DNA of 64,000 nucleotides from an uncultured Candidatus Saccharibacteria bacterium (GCA_945873065.1 CAMCBN010000002.1:62001-126000); one strand, 5' to 3'; numbered from the stretch's first letter, positions 9,490 to 17,109 are shown. A program made the numbers and translations. Notes: generated by a model from the letters alone, not told the origin.

Positions 9490-11070
9490 ATGAATGGCCA
9501 CCTAAAAACTAAGCTAGAAACGTTACCGCGTAGCCCTGGGGTGTATTTTCATAAATCATCAGATGGTGAAGTGATATATGTTGGTAAGGCTGCAGTGTTG
9601 CGCAATCGTGTACGTCAGTATTTTCAGCAGAGTCGCCAACGCGATAACAAAACATTGGCTTTGGTGGCAGAGATCGCTGACACTGATTGGATTGAGACTG
9701 AAAGCGAGGTCGACGCACTGTTTTTGGAAAGTGAGATGATCAAGCGCTATATGCCACGTTACAATGTGTTACTACGCGACGACAAATCGCAAATGTATGT
9801 GCGGATCGACATGAAAAATGAGTGGCCAGTGGTGAGTTTTACGCGTAATCCAGCGGATGATGGTGCTGATTATTACGGACCATTTTATAATGGGTATGCG
9901 CTAAAAAAGGCCCTGCGATACCTGCGTCGGGTGTTCCCGTATTTGACACGGCAGCGCCGTCCGGGGCAGTCGAAATTGGACGAGGATCTGGGGCTGTCGC
10001 CAAAAGTCAGTGACGGTCCAGAGATATATAGGGCAAATCTACGCAAATTGATTAGTTATATCAAAGGTAATCGCAAGTCTATCGCGGCAGAGCTAGAGCA
10101 CGATATGAGGATGGCAGCACAGCGGCAAGATTTTGAGATGGCAGCACAATTACGAAATAAACTTCGATCGATGCAAGAATTACAACGGCGCGTCATGTTT
10201 GGTGATAAAGAGTTTCTCAATATTTCGAAAGATAGAGCCTTGGCGGATTTAGCAGAATTATTTGGGCTAGGTTCGTTACCTGCACGTATAGAAGGCTATG
10301 ATATCAGTCATATGAGTGGTCATCAGGTAGTGGCAAGTATGGTGGTGTTTACAAATGGGGTGAGTGATCGGGCGGAGTACCGAAAATTCAAGGTTGTCGA
10401 AAAAAATGATGATGCAGGGAATATACACGATGTTATTTTTCGTCGGTTAAGCGAACGAAACCTCAAGCGTTGGGGTAAGCCGGATTTATTACTGATCGAT
10501 GGTGGCAAGGCGCAATTACAGGCAGCGATTCGTGCTCGTGATGAGCGGCGGGTGACAGTGCCGATCATTAGTATCGCCAAGCGGGAAGAGGAGGTTATAT
10601 TACATCAGGTTAATTCGGGGATCGATCGCTCACATATTGATATATTATCGCAAAACACTGGTCGCGACATGTATACACGACGCGATGGTGAGTATCTTGT
10701 CGTAAATCTTCACCCTGATCAGCGCAATGCTGGCTCGCACTCCAAAAATCTACGTGGCAGTAATACTGTTTCTGAGTTGAACGCAGAATATATTTCGAAT
10801 CGTTATGATGATATTACGAAGCTATTTCAGCGTATTCGCGATGAGGCGCATAGGTTTGCTGTTAGTTACCATAGTACACTTAAGCGTCGTACAGCGACCG
10901 CTAGTGTGCTTGATGATATATCTGGTGTGGGTCCTTCTACGCGTAAAAAACTGATCCGAGCTTTTGGGAGCACTCGAGCAGTACGTTTGGCTACCAAAGA
11001 GGAACTAGCTCGTACTGTAGGTGTAGCCCGGGCATCTAGTATTTATCAATATTTTCACGATGGTCGATGA
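9490..11070 (+). CDS. uvrC: Excinuclease ABC subunit C, cysteine-free short form
   Basis: UvrC makes both incisions in nucleotide-excision repair. Domains in order: GIY-YIG nuclease (residues 12-95, with GVYFHK and IYVGKA), UVR domain (about 198-232), RNase H-like nuclease (YDISHMSG near 277, LLIDGGKAQL near 337) and a tandem helix-hairpin-helix (ISGVGPSTRKKL near 480). At 526 residues it is shorter than the usual 590-610. I can find no cysteine anywhere, so the four ligands of the [4Fe-4S] cluster known in E. coli UvrC are gone; that region reads RQRRPGQSKLDEDLG. A TATAAT box (9478-9483) lies 6 nt before the ATG. Confidence 0.97.
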   Translation: MNGHLKTKLETLPRSPGVYFHKSSDGEVIYVGKAAVLRNRVRQYFQQSRQRDNKTLALVAEIADTDWIETESEVDALFLESEMIKRYMPRYNVLLRDDKSQMYVRIDMKNEWPVVSFTRNPADDGADYYGPFYNGYALKKALRYLRRVFPYLTRQRRPGQSKLDEDLGLSPKVSDGPEIYRANLRKLISYIKGNRKSIAAELEHDMRMAAQRQDFEMAAQLRNKLRSMQELQRRVMFGDKEFLNISKDRALADLAELFGLGSLPARIEGYDISHMSGHQVVASMVVFTNGVSDRAEYRKFKVVEKNDDAGNIHDVIFRRLSERNLKRWGKPDLLLIDGGKAQLQAAIRARDERRVTVPIISIAKREEEVILHQVNSGIDRSHIDILSQNTGRDMYTRRDGEYLVVNLHPDQRNAGSHSKNLRGSNTVSELNAEYISNRYDDITKLFQRIRDEAHRFAVSYHSTLKRRTATASVLDDISGVGPSTRKKLIRAFGSTRAVRLATKEELARTVGVARASSIYQYFHDGR

Positions 11071-11131
11071 TAAAGATGATAAATTAAGCTACCCCTAAAC
11101 CTTTTGAGAGTTTGGGTATTTAGACGCGAAA

Positions 11132-11157
11132 CAGCGGAGACTATTGAATCTCCGCTG
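11132..11157. terminator. Hairpin between convergent uvrC and ABC operon
   Basis: A perfect 9-bp stem CAGCGGAGA/TCTCCGCTG with an 8-nt loop between the convergent ends of uvrC and the minus-strand operon. A clear T-tract is lacking on both sides, so it may act as a bidirectional transcript-end structure rather than a strong intrinsic terminator. Confidence 0.5.
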
Positions 11158-11186
11158 AATCACCGAGTCACTACGAATGTTTCGGT

Positions 11187-11267
11187 CTAGTTGCCGCTAG
11201 TCATCAGTACGATCGCAGCTAAGAAGATGGTGATGCCAATAATGATGAGTATACCCTTCTTCCTCAT
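11187..11267 (-). CDS. 26-residue membrane peptide, last gene of the TCS/ABC operon
   Basis: A small open frame of 26 codons with a strong ribosome site (AAAGGAGG, 4 nt before the ATG). It starts 14 nt after the permease stop codon. The product has a charged start (MRKKG), one hydrophobic helix of about 17 residues rich in Ile/Leu/Ala, and a short polar tail, so it should be a single-pass membrane peptide. It has no recognised family. The strong ribosome site and operon position suggest an accessory subunit or regulator of the transporter. Function is unknown. Confidence 0.6.
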   Translation of the reverse strand: MRKKGILIIIGITIFLAAIVLMTSGN

Positions 11268-11281
11268 GATTCCTCCTTTCT

Positions 11282-12040
11282 TTATAATTCATCGCGTCGT
11301 CGTATGTATGAGATCGTGCCGATTAGTCCAATCAGCGTTATAACGATTGATGCGATAAGAGCATATGGTATTGCGACCTTGGCGTCGGTGCTATTGATGG
11401 TTTGTAGATAGACTTGATACGGCCACGCATATGGCAGGAGATGTAGTAGTAGCTCTCGGCCATTAGCCATAGTTGCCATCATGAATCCAGCTACAGCTAC
11501 AATGATCGGTGCGCTCACCGTGCGAACGACAAGCGCTAGGACATATTGGATCGTTATGATGCCAAGTGCTGCTATGAAAGTAAAGCCAAATAGGGTGAGT
11601 GTATCAGGTAGATGGTTCACTGCTTGCGGCACGAGCTCTGCGTTCGGACGGATTGATTGTAGAATTGCTGCGCCACTGTACATAATGATCATCAAAACAA
11701 CAAACGATATCAAGGTGAGAAGTGTGGTAATGCACCACTTTGCCAGGATAATATGACCTTTATTTACAGGTGTAGAAAATATCACTTTCCATGCGTTGCT
11801 GCTATGTTCAATTGCTAAGTACTGTGCAGCGATCGCTCCAATGAATAACGTCATGATAAGCTGTAGCCAGATTTGCATGCAAGAGTTGACGAATGAATCC
11901 CAATGCCAGATGATCCCACTATTGCCTTGAGAAAGATAAATTAACGAAACCATAGCGACTGGCATGATGGCCACCCATATAGTGACTGCTATCAGTGGTG
12001 TATTTTTGAGCTTTAATAGTTCTGCTCGGATCAGATTCAT
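11282..12040 (-). CDS. ABC-2 type transporter permease
   Basis: A 252-residue membrane protein with six predicted helices and the ABC-2 permease layout (MNLIRAELLKLKNTPL start, then an SNAWKVIFSTPVNKG segment after the second helix). It is the membrane partner of the ATPase encoded just upstream; their genes overlap by 4 nt (ATGA), so they are translationally coupled. Permeases of this type with an adjacent two-component system often protect against lantibiotics or bacitracin-like peptides (inference from context). The substrate is not readable. Confidence 0.88.
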   Translation of the reverse strand: MNLIRAELLKLKNTPLIAVTIWVAIMPVAMVSLIYLSQGNSGIIWHWDSFVNSCMQIWLQLIMTLFIGAIAAQYLAIEHSSNAWKVIFSTPVNKGHIILAKWCITTLLTLISFVVLMIIMYSGAAILQSIRPNAELVPQAVNHLPDTLTLFGFTFIAALGIITIQYVLALVVRTVSAPIIVAVAGFMMATMANGRELLLHLLPYAWPYQVYLQTINSTDAKVAIPYALIASIVITLIGLIGTISYIRRRDEL

Positions 12041-12948
12041 ACTTTAGCCTCCTCGGTGTTAGTTAGTCTCATAAATATACTTTCCAGATCATTGTCAATT
12101 TGCCGTAGTTCGTGGATGGCGACTCCAGATGATACAAGTTGTTTTGTAATTTGTGCAATCTCTTCATTCGTAGAGGCGTGGATGATGACTTGTGAATTTT
12201 TTGCCTCGGTAGCAATGTTCATATCCTTTATTATGGCGAGTGCTTTATCAGTGGTAGGTGTTGTCAAGAGGAAGCTTGGATGGCTATATGATCGCAACGC
12301 TTCTTTTGCTCCTTCAAACAACAGATGACCGTGGTGGATAACGCCGATGTGTGTCGCTACTTGTTCGATTTCATTGAGTAGATGGCTAGATATGAACACT
12401 GTCATACCATGATCACGCTGGAATGATACAATTAGCTGACGCAAGTCTTTGATACCTGATGGGTCTAGACCGTTTGTCGGCTCATCAAGTATGAGTAGTG
12501 AGGGTTTGTGTAGCAGCGCGATGGCGATACCAAGCCGTTGTTTCATACCTAGCGAATACTGCCCGACTAATTTGTCTGCTGCACTCGAGAGGCCAACAAT
12601 TTCTAGCACCTCACTGACGCGTTTAGCTGAGATGGTGTGTATCAGTGCGGCGATCCGGACATTATCAGCGCCACTTAAATGAGGGTAAAGCGATGGACCT
12701 TCGACTAGTGATCCAATTTGTGCTAGTGCTGCCCGTCGATTGATAGTCAATCGTTGTCCGGCGACCTCTATACTGCCACTCGTCGGCCTGATGAGTCCGA
12801 GTATGAGGCGTATCGTCGTAGTTTTACCTGCGCCATTTGGACCAAGAAATCCATAGATTGAACCCTTCGGTATGGTGAGTGACACATCAGAAATAATAGA
12901 TGTACCGCCGATTACTTTTTGTACGTTTTTCATGGTGATTGCGTTCAT
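12037..12948 (-). CDS. ABC transporter ATP-binding protein
   Basis: A 303-residue ATPase of the multidrug/lantibiotic-resistance type (BcrA-like): Walker A GPNGAGKTT near residue 38, signature YSLGMKQRLGIA near 137, Walker B LLILDEPTNGLD, and a C-terminal extension of about 90 residues typical of this class. It is followed by its permease with a 4-nt overlap. The ATG lies 6 nt after a TATAGT box, so this gene probably has its own leaderless promoter downstream of the sensor kinase gene. Confidence 0.93.
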   Translation of the reverse strand: MNAITMKNVQKVIGGTSIISDVSLTIPKGSIYGFLGPNGAGKTTTIRLILGLIRPTSGSIEVAGQRLTINRRAALAQIGSLVEGPSLYPHLSGADNVRIAALIHTISAKRVSEVLEIVGLSSAADKLVGQYSLGMKQRLGIAIALLHKPSLLILDEPTNGLDPSGIKDLRQLIVSFQRDHGMTVFISSHLLNEIEQVATHIGVIHHGHLLFEGAKEALRSYSHPSFLLTTPTTDKALAIIKDMNIATEAKNSQVIIHASTNEEIAQITKQLVSSGVAIHELRQIDNDLESIFMRLTNTEEAKV

Positions 12949-12954
12949 GACGCG

Positions 12955-12987
12955 ACTATAACAACAAAATCTCCAGAAAGTCTGGAG
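12955..12987 (-). promoter_or_regulatory. Hairpin plus promoter between sensor kinase and ABC genes
   Basis: On the minus strand the kinase stop is followed by the perfect hairpin CTCCAGA-CTT-TCTGGAG, then ATTTTGTTGTTA, then a TATAGT box (complement of 12955-12960) 6 nt before the ATPase start. The hairpin with its T-rich tail can end the kinase transcript, while the -10 box restarts transcription. The inverted repeat also spans the place of the -35 element, so it might be an operator. Confidence 0.55.
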
Positions 12988-12988
12988 G

Positions 12989-13882
12989 CTAGAGAAGTTT
13001 CAGTCGAATCGAAAATGTTGCGCCGTGGTTGGGCTGGCTGTCAACCACTACCTTGCTTTTGTGCCGCCGGGCGATGGTTGCTGCGATCGCTAGACCAAGG
13101 CCAAAGCCCGTTGATTGCTCGGTGTTTTGTCGTGCTTTGTCGGTACGATAAAAGCGGTCAAATATATGTTTCTGTTGATCTGGTGTCAGTCCACAACCTG
13201 AATCGCGGGTCGAAAGTACTACGTGTGTACGTTGTTTATTAGCAGATATGGTGATCGTTGATCGTCTTGGGCTGAATTTTATAGCGTTGTCGAGCAGTAT
13301 CGCCAACAATTGTGAGAGTTCGTCTGCTATCGCATAAACATATAGATCTTCTGATATAGAACAGGTGATAGTTTGTTGTTTTTTCTGGGCAAGTGGTTGT
13401 AGCTGCGCTTGTGTATCTGATACGAGAGAACGCAGGTCGACGGGCGCTAGGCGTGGTGCAGTCGTCGTCTCAAAGCGTGACAGACGAAGTAATTTGTCGG
13501 TCAGCGCAGTCATGATAGTGACTTGTGCAAGTGCGCGAGTCACTATTTCTTGTGAGGGTGTATGAGATTTTAATTCTGGATCTAGCTGTGACACTTCAAG
13601 TAAAGTGCGGAGTGCTGCGGTCGGTGTACGAAGGTCATGCGATATATCAGCGATAAATTGCTCTTGTTGTTTCTTGGCAATTTGCACCTTGCGATAGTTT
13701 ATTTCGGCTAGCGTGACCGAACTTATTGCCCAAACCAACAGCACACCCATACCGACGATCATGCTCGTTTGTTGGCTCATGCCTGGCGGCTGTGATATGA
13801 TCGCTAGCAAAAACAAAAGGGGTAACCCGATATATTGCAAGGCGATAAACCATCTACGTGAACTAGCCAGTGGTCTCATCAC
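12989..13882 (-). CDS. Sensor histidine kinase
   Basis: A 297-residue membrane kinase with two N-terminal helices and almost no loop between them (residues 12-55), so it probably senses within the membrane or through the ABC transporter. Kinase motifs: H-box FIADISHDLRTPTAAL near residue 83, N-box LLDNAIKFSP, G1 DSGCGL and G2 GFGLGLAIA. It overlaps the response regulator gene by 20 nt. Short-loop kinases beside ABC transporters are typical of antimicrobial-peptide sensing modules. Confidence 0.92.
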   Translation of the reverse strand: MMRPLASSRRWFIALQYIGLPLLFLLAIISQPPGMSQQTSMIVGMGVLLVWAISSVTLAEINYRKVQIAKKQQEQFIADISHDLRTPTAALRTLLEVSQLDPELKSHTPSQEIVTRALAQVTIMTALTDKLLRLSRFETTTAPRLAPVDLRSLVSDTQAQLQPLAQKKQQTITCSISEDLYVYAIADELSQLLAILLDNAIKFSPRRSTITISANKQRTHVVLSTRDSGCGLTPDQQKHIFDRFYRTDKARQNTEQSTGFGLGLAIAATIARRHKSKVVVDSQPNHGATFSIRLKLL

Positions 13883-14534
13883 GTATCGTATAACCCCTTC
13901 CCCAAACCGTCTCTATGATGGGTGGCTCGTTTAGCTTGGCACGGAGATTCGCGATATGACTCTCGACAGTAGTAGTAAGTACGTCAGCGTCATCGTCCCA
14001 TACCAGTGATATGATTTGCTCTTTGGTAAAGATTCGGTTTGGCTGGCGTAATAATACTTCAAGTATCGCTGACTCACGTACCGATAGTGCGACTAGCCTG
14101 CCTCCTCTCAGTGTTTGATGCGATACAGTGTTATATGATACATCGCCAACGTTCAGTATCGTAGGAAGTGCTGTTTTTGGACGCCGTAATACGGCACGCA
14201 GACGCGCCAATAATTCACCAAACTCAAATGGTTTCGTTAAATAATCATCAGCCCCAGCGTCAAGCCCTTCGATTTTTTGCTCGGTGGTATCTTTTGCGGT
14301 CAAAAGGACCATCGGTAGGTCGCGATTCGTTTGGCGAACGGCGCGACATAGTTCAAGGCCAGTTTGTCCGGGTAGCATCCAATCAATGATGGCGGCAGCA
14401 TATTCACCGCTCATAGCATACGCTTCGCCTGTCTTGCCATCGTATACGACATCGACAGCGTATGAAGATAATTCAAGCCCTTTCTTGAGCGATCGGGCTA
14501 GTTCTTGGTTGTCTTCAACGATGAGAATACGCAT
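13863..14534 (-). CDS. OmpR-family response regulator
   Basis: About 223 residues: a receiver domain (VEDNQEL acidic pair, phospho-acceptor Asp in IIDWMLPG, switch Lys in YLTKPFEFGE) and a winged-helix DNA-binding domain ending VWGRGYTI. The frame can open five codons earlier at TTG 14549, but a TATAAT box directly precedes that TTG, so the ATG at 14534 is preferred. It is the first gene of the regulator-kinase-ATPase-permease-peptide series and likely controls the ABC promoter at 12955. Confidence 0.93.
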   Translation of the reverse strand: MRILIVEDNQELARSLKKGLELSSYAVDVVYDGKTGEAYAMSGEYAAAIIDWMLPGQTGLELCRAVRQTNRDLPMVLLTAKDTTEQKIEGLDAGADDYLTKPFEFGELLARLRAVLRRPKTALPTILNVGDVSYNTVSHQTLRGGRLVALSVRESAILEVLLRQPNRIFTKEQIISLVWDDDADVLTTTVESHIANLRAKLNEPPIIETVWGRGYTIRDETTG

Positions 14535-14574
14535 GGTTCGTAAAGCCAATTATATCATTTGTTTTCGTAGTTAT

Positions 14575-14597
14575 AAAAAACCGCCCTCTTGGGCGAC
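14575..14597 (-). terminator. Intrinsic terminator of tRNA-Gly(CCC)
   Basis: On the minus strand a CGCCC-AAGA-GGGCG stem is followed by GTTTTTT, directly downstream of the minus-strand tRNA-Gly gene. Confidence 0.8.
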
Positions 14598-14620
14598 CGT
14601 TTCCGTTTTTAGCTCCGAAT

Positions 14621-14695
14621 TGGTGCGGGTGAGGAGAGTCGAACTCCTGTCTCAACCTTGGGAAGGTCACATAATAGCCGTTATACGACACCCGC
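14621..14695 (-). tRNA. tRNA-Gly (anticodon CCC)
   Basis: A full cloverleaf on the minus strand with CCA encoded (complement of 14621-14623). Acceptor stem GCGGGTG/CACCCGC, anticodon loop TTCCCAA giving CCC, T-arm GGAGT-TCGACTC-TCC. G18-G19 (AACGGCT) and C56 are both normal. The D-stem is weak (GTAT/TTAT). It reads GGG codons. Confidence 0.93.
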
Positions 14696-14855
14696 GCGCT
14701 TTTTATATTATCATGTTTGTGTAGCTGTAGGCAACGTAGGCGGTATAACTTAGCTATTTTATGTATTGTGTAAGACATTTTGGAATTTGCGCTTAATCGC
14801 CAAGTGCTGTATAATCGCTAGTGCGGCTACTTTTAGTGGCGGTGCCAGATTTGCT

Positions 14856-14931
14856 GGCTCTTTAGCTCAGTTGGTAGAGCAGGGGCCTGAAGAGCCCTGT
14901 GTCACTAGTTCGAGTCTAGTAGGAGCCACCA
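14856..14931 (+). tRNA. tRNA-Phe (anticodon GAA)
   Basis: Cloverleaf with acceptor GGCTCTT/AGGAGCC, standard D-loop CAGTTGGTA, anticodon loop CTGAAGA giving GAA, T-loop TTCGAGT and encoded CCA. Both subunit genes of its synthetase are in this window. Confidence 0.95.
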
Positions 14932-14935
14932 GCAA

Positions 14936-14965
14936 AGCACTCTCCCATAAGGAGGGTGCTTTTCT
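14936..14965 (+). terminator. Intrinsic terminator of tRNA-Phe
   Basis: A 10-bp stem AGCACTCTCC/GGAGGGTGCT with a CATAA loop, followed by TTTCTT. Confidence 0.85.
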
Positions 14966-15001
14966 TGAGGTGTGCGTTTGGGCGTATTATAATATAGTGT
15001 T

Positions 15002-15652
15002 ATGAAGTCACTGCATCAGCACAGAACACGACCAGTCAGAGTATGGCACTTGGTGGTATTTGCCATATGTTTAGTAGGGGTGATATTGGTGATTTTTACC
15101 AGCATATGGATAATCTGGTTGAGTGAGAAGCAATCTGGGCAGTCTACTATCGTTGGGCAGTCTACCTCAAAAAAGGAAGTTTTTCCAGCTATTGAGGCAG
15201 ATAAGCTATCGCCATTACGCGCTAAAACAATAAGTGTATTACATCAGCAATTTGATAATCCACAGCCGGGTGAATTTTATAGTCAAGGCGAAAAACAAGA
15301 TTGGTGTGCAAATTTCGTTAGTTGGGTTAGTCGCCAAGCTGGTGCGCCACTTGTTAACCCGCACAGTGGTGGTTGGCGGATTCCCGGTGTGCGTAGTTTG
15401 GAGACAGCCTATCGTAATAGCGGAAAGTTTCGCGCAGCTAATAGTGGTTATCAGCCGCGACCAGGAGATACTATTATGTACGATACTACCAGTCGCCATG
15501 GTGAGCATGTCAATTTCGTATTGAAATATGATGATGGTAAAGTCACTACTATCGGTGGCAACGAAGGTAGTTCCATTAGCAATTCCATCCGTGTCCAGCA
15601 ATTTGATCTTCGTAACGATGGTCCGATTCGTGGTTTTGGGGTGTTAGAGTAG
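15002..15652 (+). CDS. CHAP-domain peptidoglycan amidase/endopeptidase
   Basis: A 216-residue exported or membrane-anchored protein: one hydrophobic helix at about residues 18-42, a linker, then a CHAP (NlpC/P60-like) domain with catalytic Cys in DWCANFVSW near residue 97 and His in GEHVNFVLKY near 168. CHAP enzymes cut peptidoglycan peptides, so it may act on the cell's own wall or on that of a host cell (inference). The ATG lies 8 nt after a TATAAT box (14988-14993) and has no ribosome site. It is a single gene between tRNAs. Confidence 0.88.
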   Translation: MKSLHQHRTRPVRVWHLVVFAICLVGVILVIFTSIWIIWLSEKQSGQSTIVGQSTSKKEVFPAIEADKLSPLRAKTISVLHQQFDNPQPGEFYSQGEKQDWCANFVSWVSRQAGAPLVNPHSGGWRIPGVRSLETAYRNSGKFRAANSGYQPRPGDTIMYDTTSRHGEHVNFVLKYDDGKVTTIGGNEGSSISNSIRVQQFDLRNDGPIRGFGVLE

Positions 15653-15678
15653 ATAGTGACAGTGACCCGAGTTATTCG

Positions 15679-16377
15679 CTAGTCGTGTATATTCTGAGAT
15701 AGCTCGCGCAGTTCTTGATGGCTGCGTTGGTCTTCGTATCCGACCCTAAATGGTTGAAGTTGGTCGGGATTGTAGATGTCGGCCAAGATAGTTTTTAATT
15801 GATCGTCACTCGCATCATGCAGTGGTCGATATGATGGATAGTTCACCGGGTAGTGAGCTCTGGCGTTGGTGAGGGCTCGTTTGAGGCTATCTATAGCGAG
15901 ATCAGGGTTGTTGAGATCGACTATTAAAGTTAGATTGTCTGGGAATATCTCGGTTGGTGCACCAGGGATATCCTCTGCGGTCGGTTGTCGAAAGCCGAGC
16001 CAGCGAAAGAATTGTCCGTATGTTGGGTCGATAAGATATTCATTAGATGAATCATCTCGGTAGCGCAGCATGACATGGCGGAACCGTCGATAGCTGTACT
16101 GGCTGCGTGGTGCCTGTGGTGGTGTAGTGATGACACGCTCTGTCGGTATATCATAGTATTCGTTCAAATTGTACTGCAGTAGTGCTGTGGCGATACCGCA
16201 ATTCGGTATTCTAGCGTGCCAACGAGCGTCATCAAAGGGCCAACCTAATACGCCAGCGTTTTTTTGCCGTAGCTGTTCTACCGTACAAAAATGAGCTGTC
16301 TCGGACTCGATAGCTGAGCGTGAACGTTCAGCCAGGGTGGGTGGTTGATTAGTAATATGAAATTGCTCATTACGCAT
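15679..16377 (-). CDS. Unknown protein with Cys/His/Asp triad pattern
   Basis: A 232-residue protein I cannot place in a named family. IPNCGIATALLQ (Cys60), RHVMLRY (His101) and LIDPTYGQFF (Asp117) are spaced as in papain-like, transglutaminase-like or arylamine-acetyltransferase-like enzymes. No signal peptide or membrane segment is visible. The frame could open at 16434, but a TATAAT box and GAGGA lie just before the ATG at 16377, which I therefore chose. It runs convergently with the CHAP gene. Enzymatic function is inference from the triad only. Confidence 0.6.
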   Translation of the reverse strand: MRNEQFHITNQPPTLAERSRSAIESETAHFCTVEQLRQKNAGVLGWPFDDARWHARIPNCGIATALLQYNLNEYYDIPTERVITTPPQAPRSQYSYRRFRHVMLRYRDDSSNEYLIDPTYGQFFRWLGFRQPTAEDIPGAPTEIFPDNLTLIVDLNNPDLAIDSLKRALTNARAHYPVNYPSYRPLHDASDDQLKTILADIYNPDQLQPFRVGYEDQRSHQELRELSQNIHD

Positions 16378-16495
16378 AAAGATGTCCTCATTATAGTATA
16401 GATAGAAAAAACTGTGAATAACCCCAATTAGCAATTTATTAAATCTATCTTGCTAGGTGGCTGTTTCTTTGGTATACTAATGGCTGTCGGTACAT

Positions 16496-16571
16496 GCGGG
16501 TTTAGCTCAGTTGTTAGAGCGCTTCCTTGCCATGGAAGAGGCCAGGAGTTAGAGTCTCCTAACCCGCACCA
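16496..16571 (+). tRNA. tRNA-Gly (anticodon GCC) with U19:A56 in place of G19:C56
   Basis: Acceptor GCGGGTT/AACCCGC, anticodon loop TTGCCAT giving GCC, encoded CCA. The D-loop is CAGTTGTTA (position 19 is T) and the T-loop is TTAGAGT (position 56 is A). The normally invariant G19:C56 pair is thus replaced by a matched T19:A56, so the elbow contact could still form. A TATACT promoter box lies at 16473-16478. Confidence 0.92.
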
Positions 16572-16589
16572 TTTTGGAGCTAGAAAATA

Positions 16590-16611
16590 GTCGTCCTATT
16601 GGGCGGCTTTT
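16590..16611 (+). terminator. Intrinsic terminator of tRNA-Gly(GCC)
   Basis: GTCGTCC-TATT-GGGCGGC stem (with G-T pairs) followed by TTTTAT. Confidence 0.7.
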
Positions 16612-16782
16612 ATATAATATCGCCGAATGGTAGCGATACGTATATTGACAAATGGATGAGCTCAGAGGTCTATGAAATGTTCGAGGGACAGCTATAATCT
16701 GCTTTTGCCTTGGTTTGTGCTTGTGTTTAGGAATGTGATGGTGCATAATAGAAGTAAGCTGGTACGCTACAGGGGTGCCCTT

Positions 16783-16854
16783 ATGTCAAACACAAACAGT
16801 GCTAAAACAAAAACCGTGCCCCAGGGTGGGCGCGTAGCAGCGATTCGCCTCTAG
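16783..16854 (+). CDS. Possible 23-residue ORF ending inside a terminator
   Basis: This stretch between two tRNA genes (16572-16890) has no ordinary gene. The only candidate is a 23-codon frame with AGGGG 9 nt before the ATG; the product would be basic and polar (MSNTNSAKTK start, GGRVAAIRL end). Possible -10 boxes lie at 16692 (TATAAT) and 16744 (CATAAT). Its TAG stop lies in the 5' arm of the terminator at 16846. It could be a real peptide, a leader, or part of a short non-coding RNA. Confidence 0.3.
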   Translation: MSNTNSAKTKTVPQGGRVAAIRL

Positions 16855-16872
16855 TCATAGGGGCGTTTTTTT
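16846..16872 (+). terminator. Strong intrinsic terminator upstream of tRNA-Ala
   Basis: Stem CGCCTCTA/TAGGGGCG (8 bp, one G-T pair), GTCA loop, then TTTTTTT. It must end a transcript starting after the tRNA-Gly terminator at 16611, which implies a short transcription unit there. Confidence 0.85.
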
Positions 16873-16890
16873 GGTATGGTAAAGGGGTGA

Positions 16891-16967
16891 GGGGCATTAG
16901 CTCATTTGGCTAGAGCGCTTCGCTGGCAGCGAAGAGGTGACCAGTTCGAATCTGGTATGCTCCACCA
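16891..16967 (+). tRNA. tRNA-Ala (anticodon GGC)
   Basis: Acceptor GGGGCAT/ATGCTCC with the alanine identity pair G3-U70, anticodon loop CTGGCAG giving GGC, T-loop TTCGAAT, encoded CCA. D-loop G18-G19 is normal. The next tRNA follows after 5 nt, so the two are cotranscribed. Confidence 0.95.
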
Positions 16968-16972
16968 TTGAT

Positions 16973-17049
16973 GGGTCTTTAGCTCAGTCGGCTAGAGCGC
17001 ACGATTCACATTCGTGAGGTCACAGGTTCGAATCCTGTAAGACCCACCA
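16973..17049 (+). tRNA. tRNA-Val (anticodon CAC)
   Basis: Acceptor GGGTCTT/AAGACCC, anticodon loop TTCACAT giving CAC, standard D- and T-loops, encoded CCA. It follows tRNA-Ala(GGC) by 5 nt. Confidence 0.95.
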
Positions 17050-17109
17050 TTTTACTGCTAAGGGATAAGATTTCCGTAAGTCTACAGTTTTTATCCTTGG
17101 CTAGTGTAT

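Noticed and set aside
14284-14724. Plus-strand frame across the response regulator and tRNA-Gly
   Set aside because: Antisense to a clear OmpR-type regulator and to a tRNA.
17050-17109. Terminator between tRNA-Val and tRNA-Ala(CGC)
   Set aside because: AAGGGATAA/TTATCCTT arms are 20 nt apart and imperfect; readthrough or processing is equally likely.
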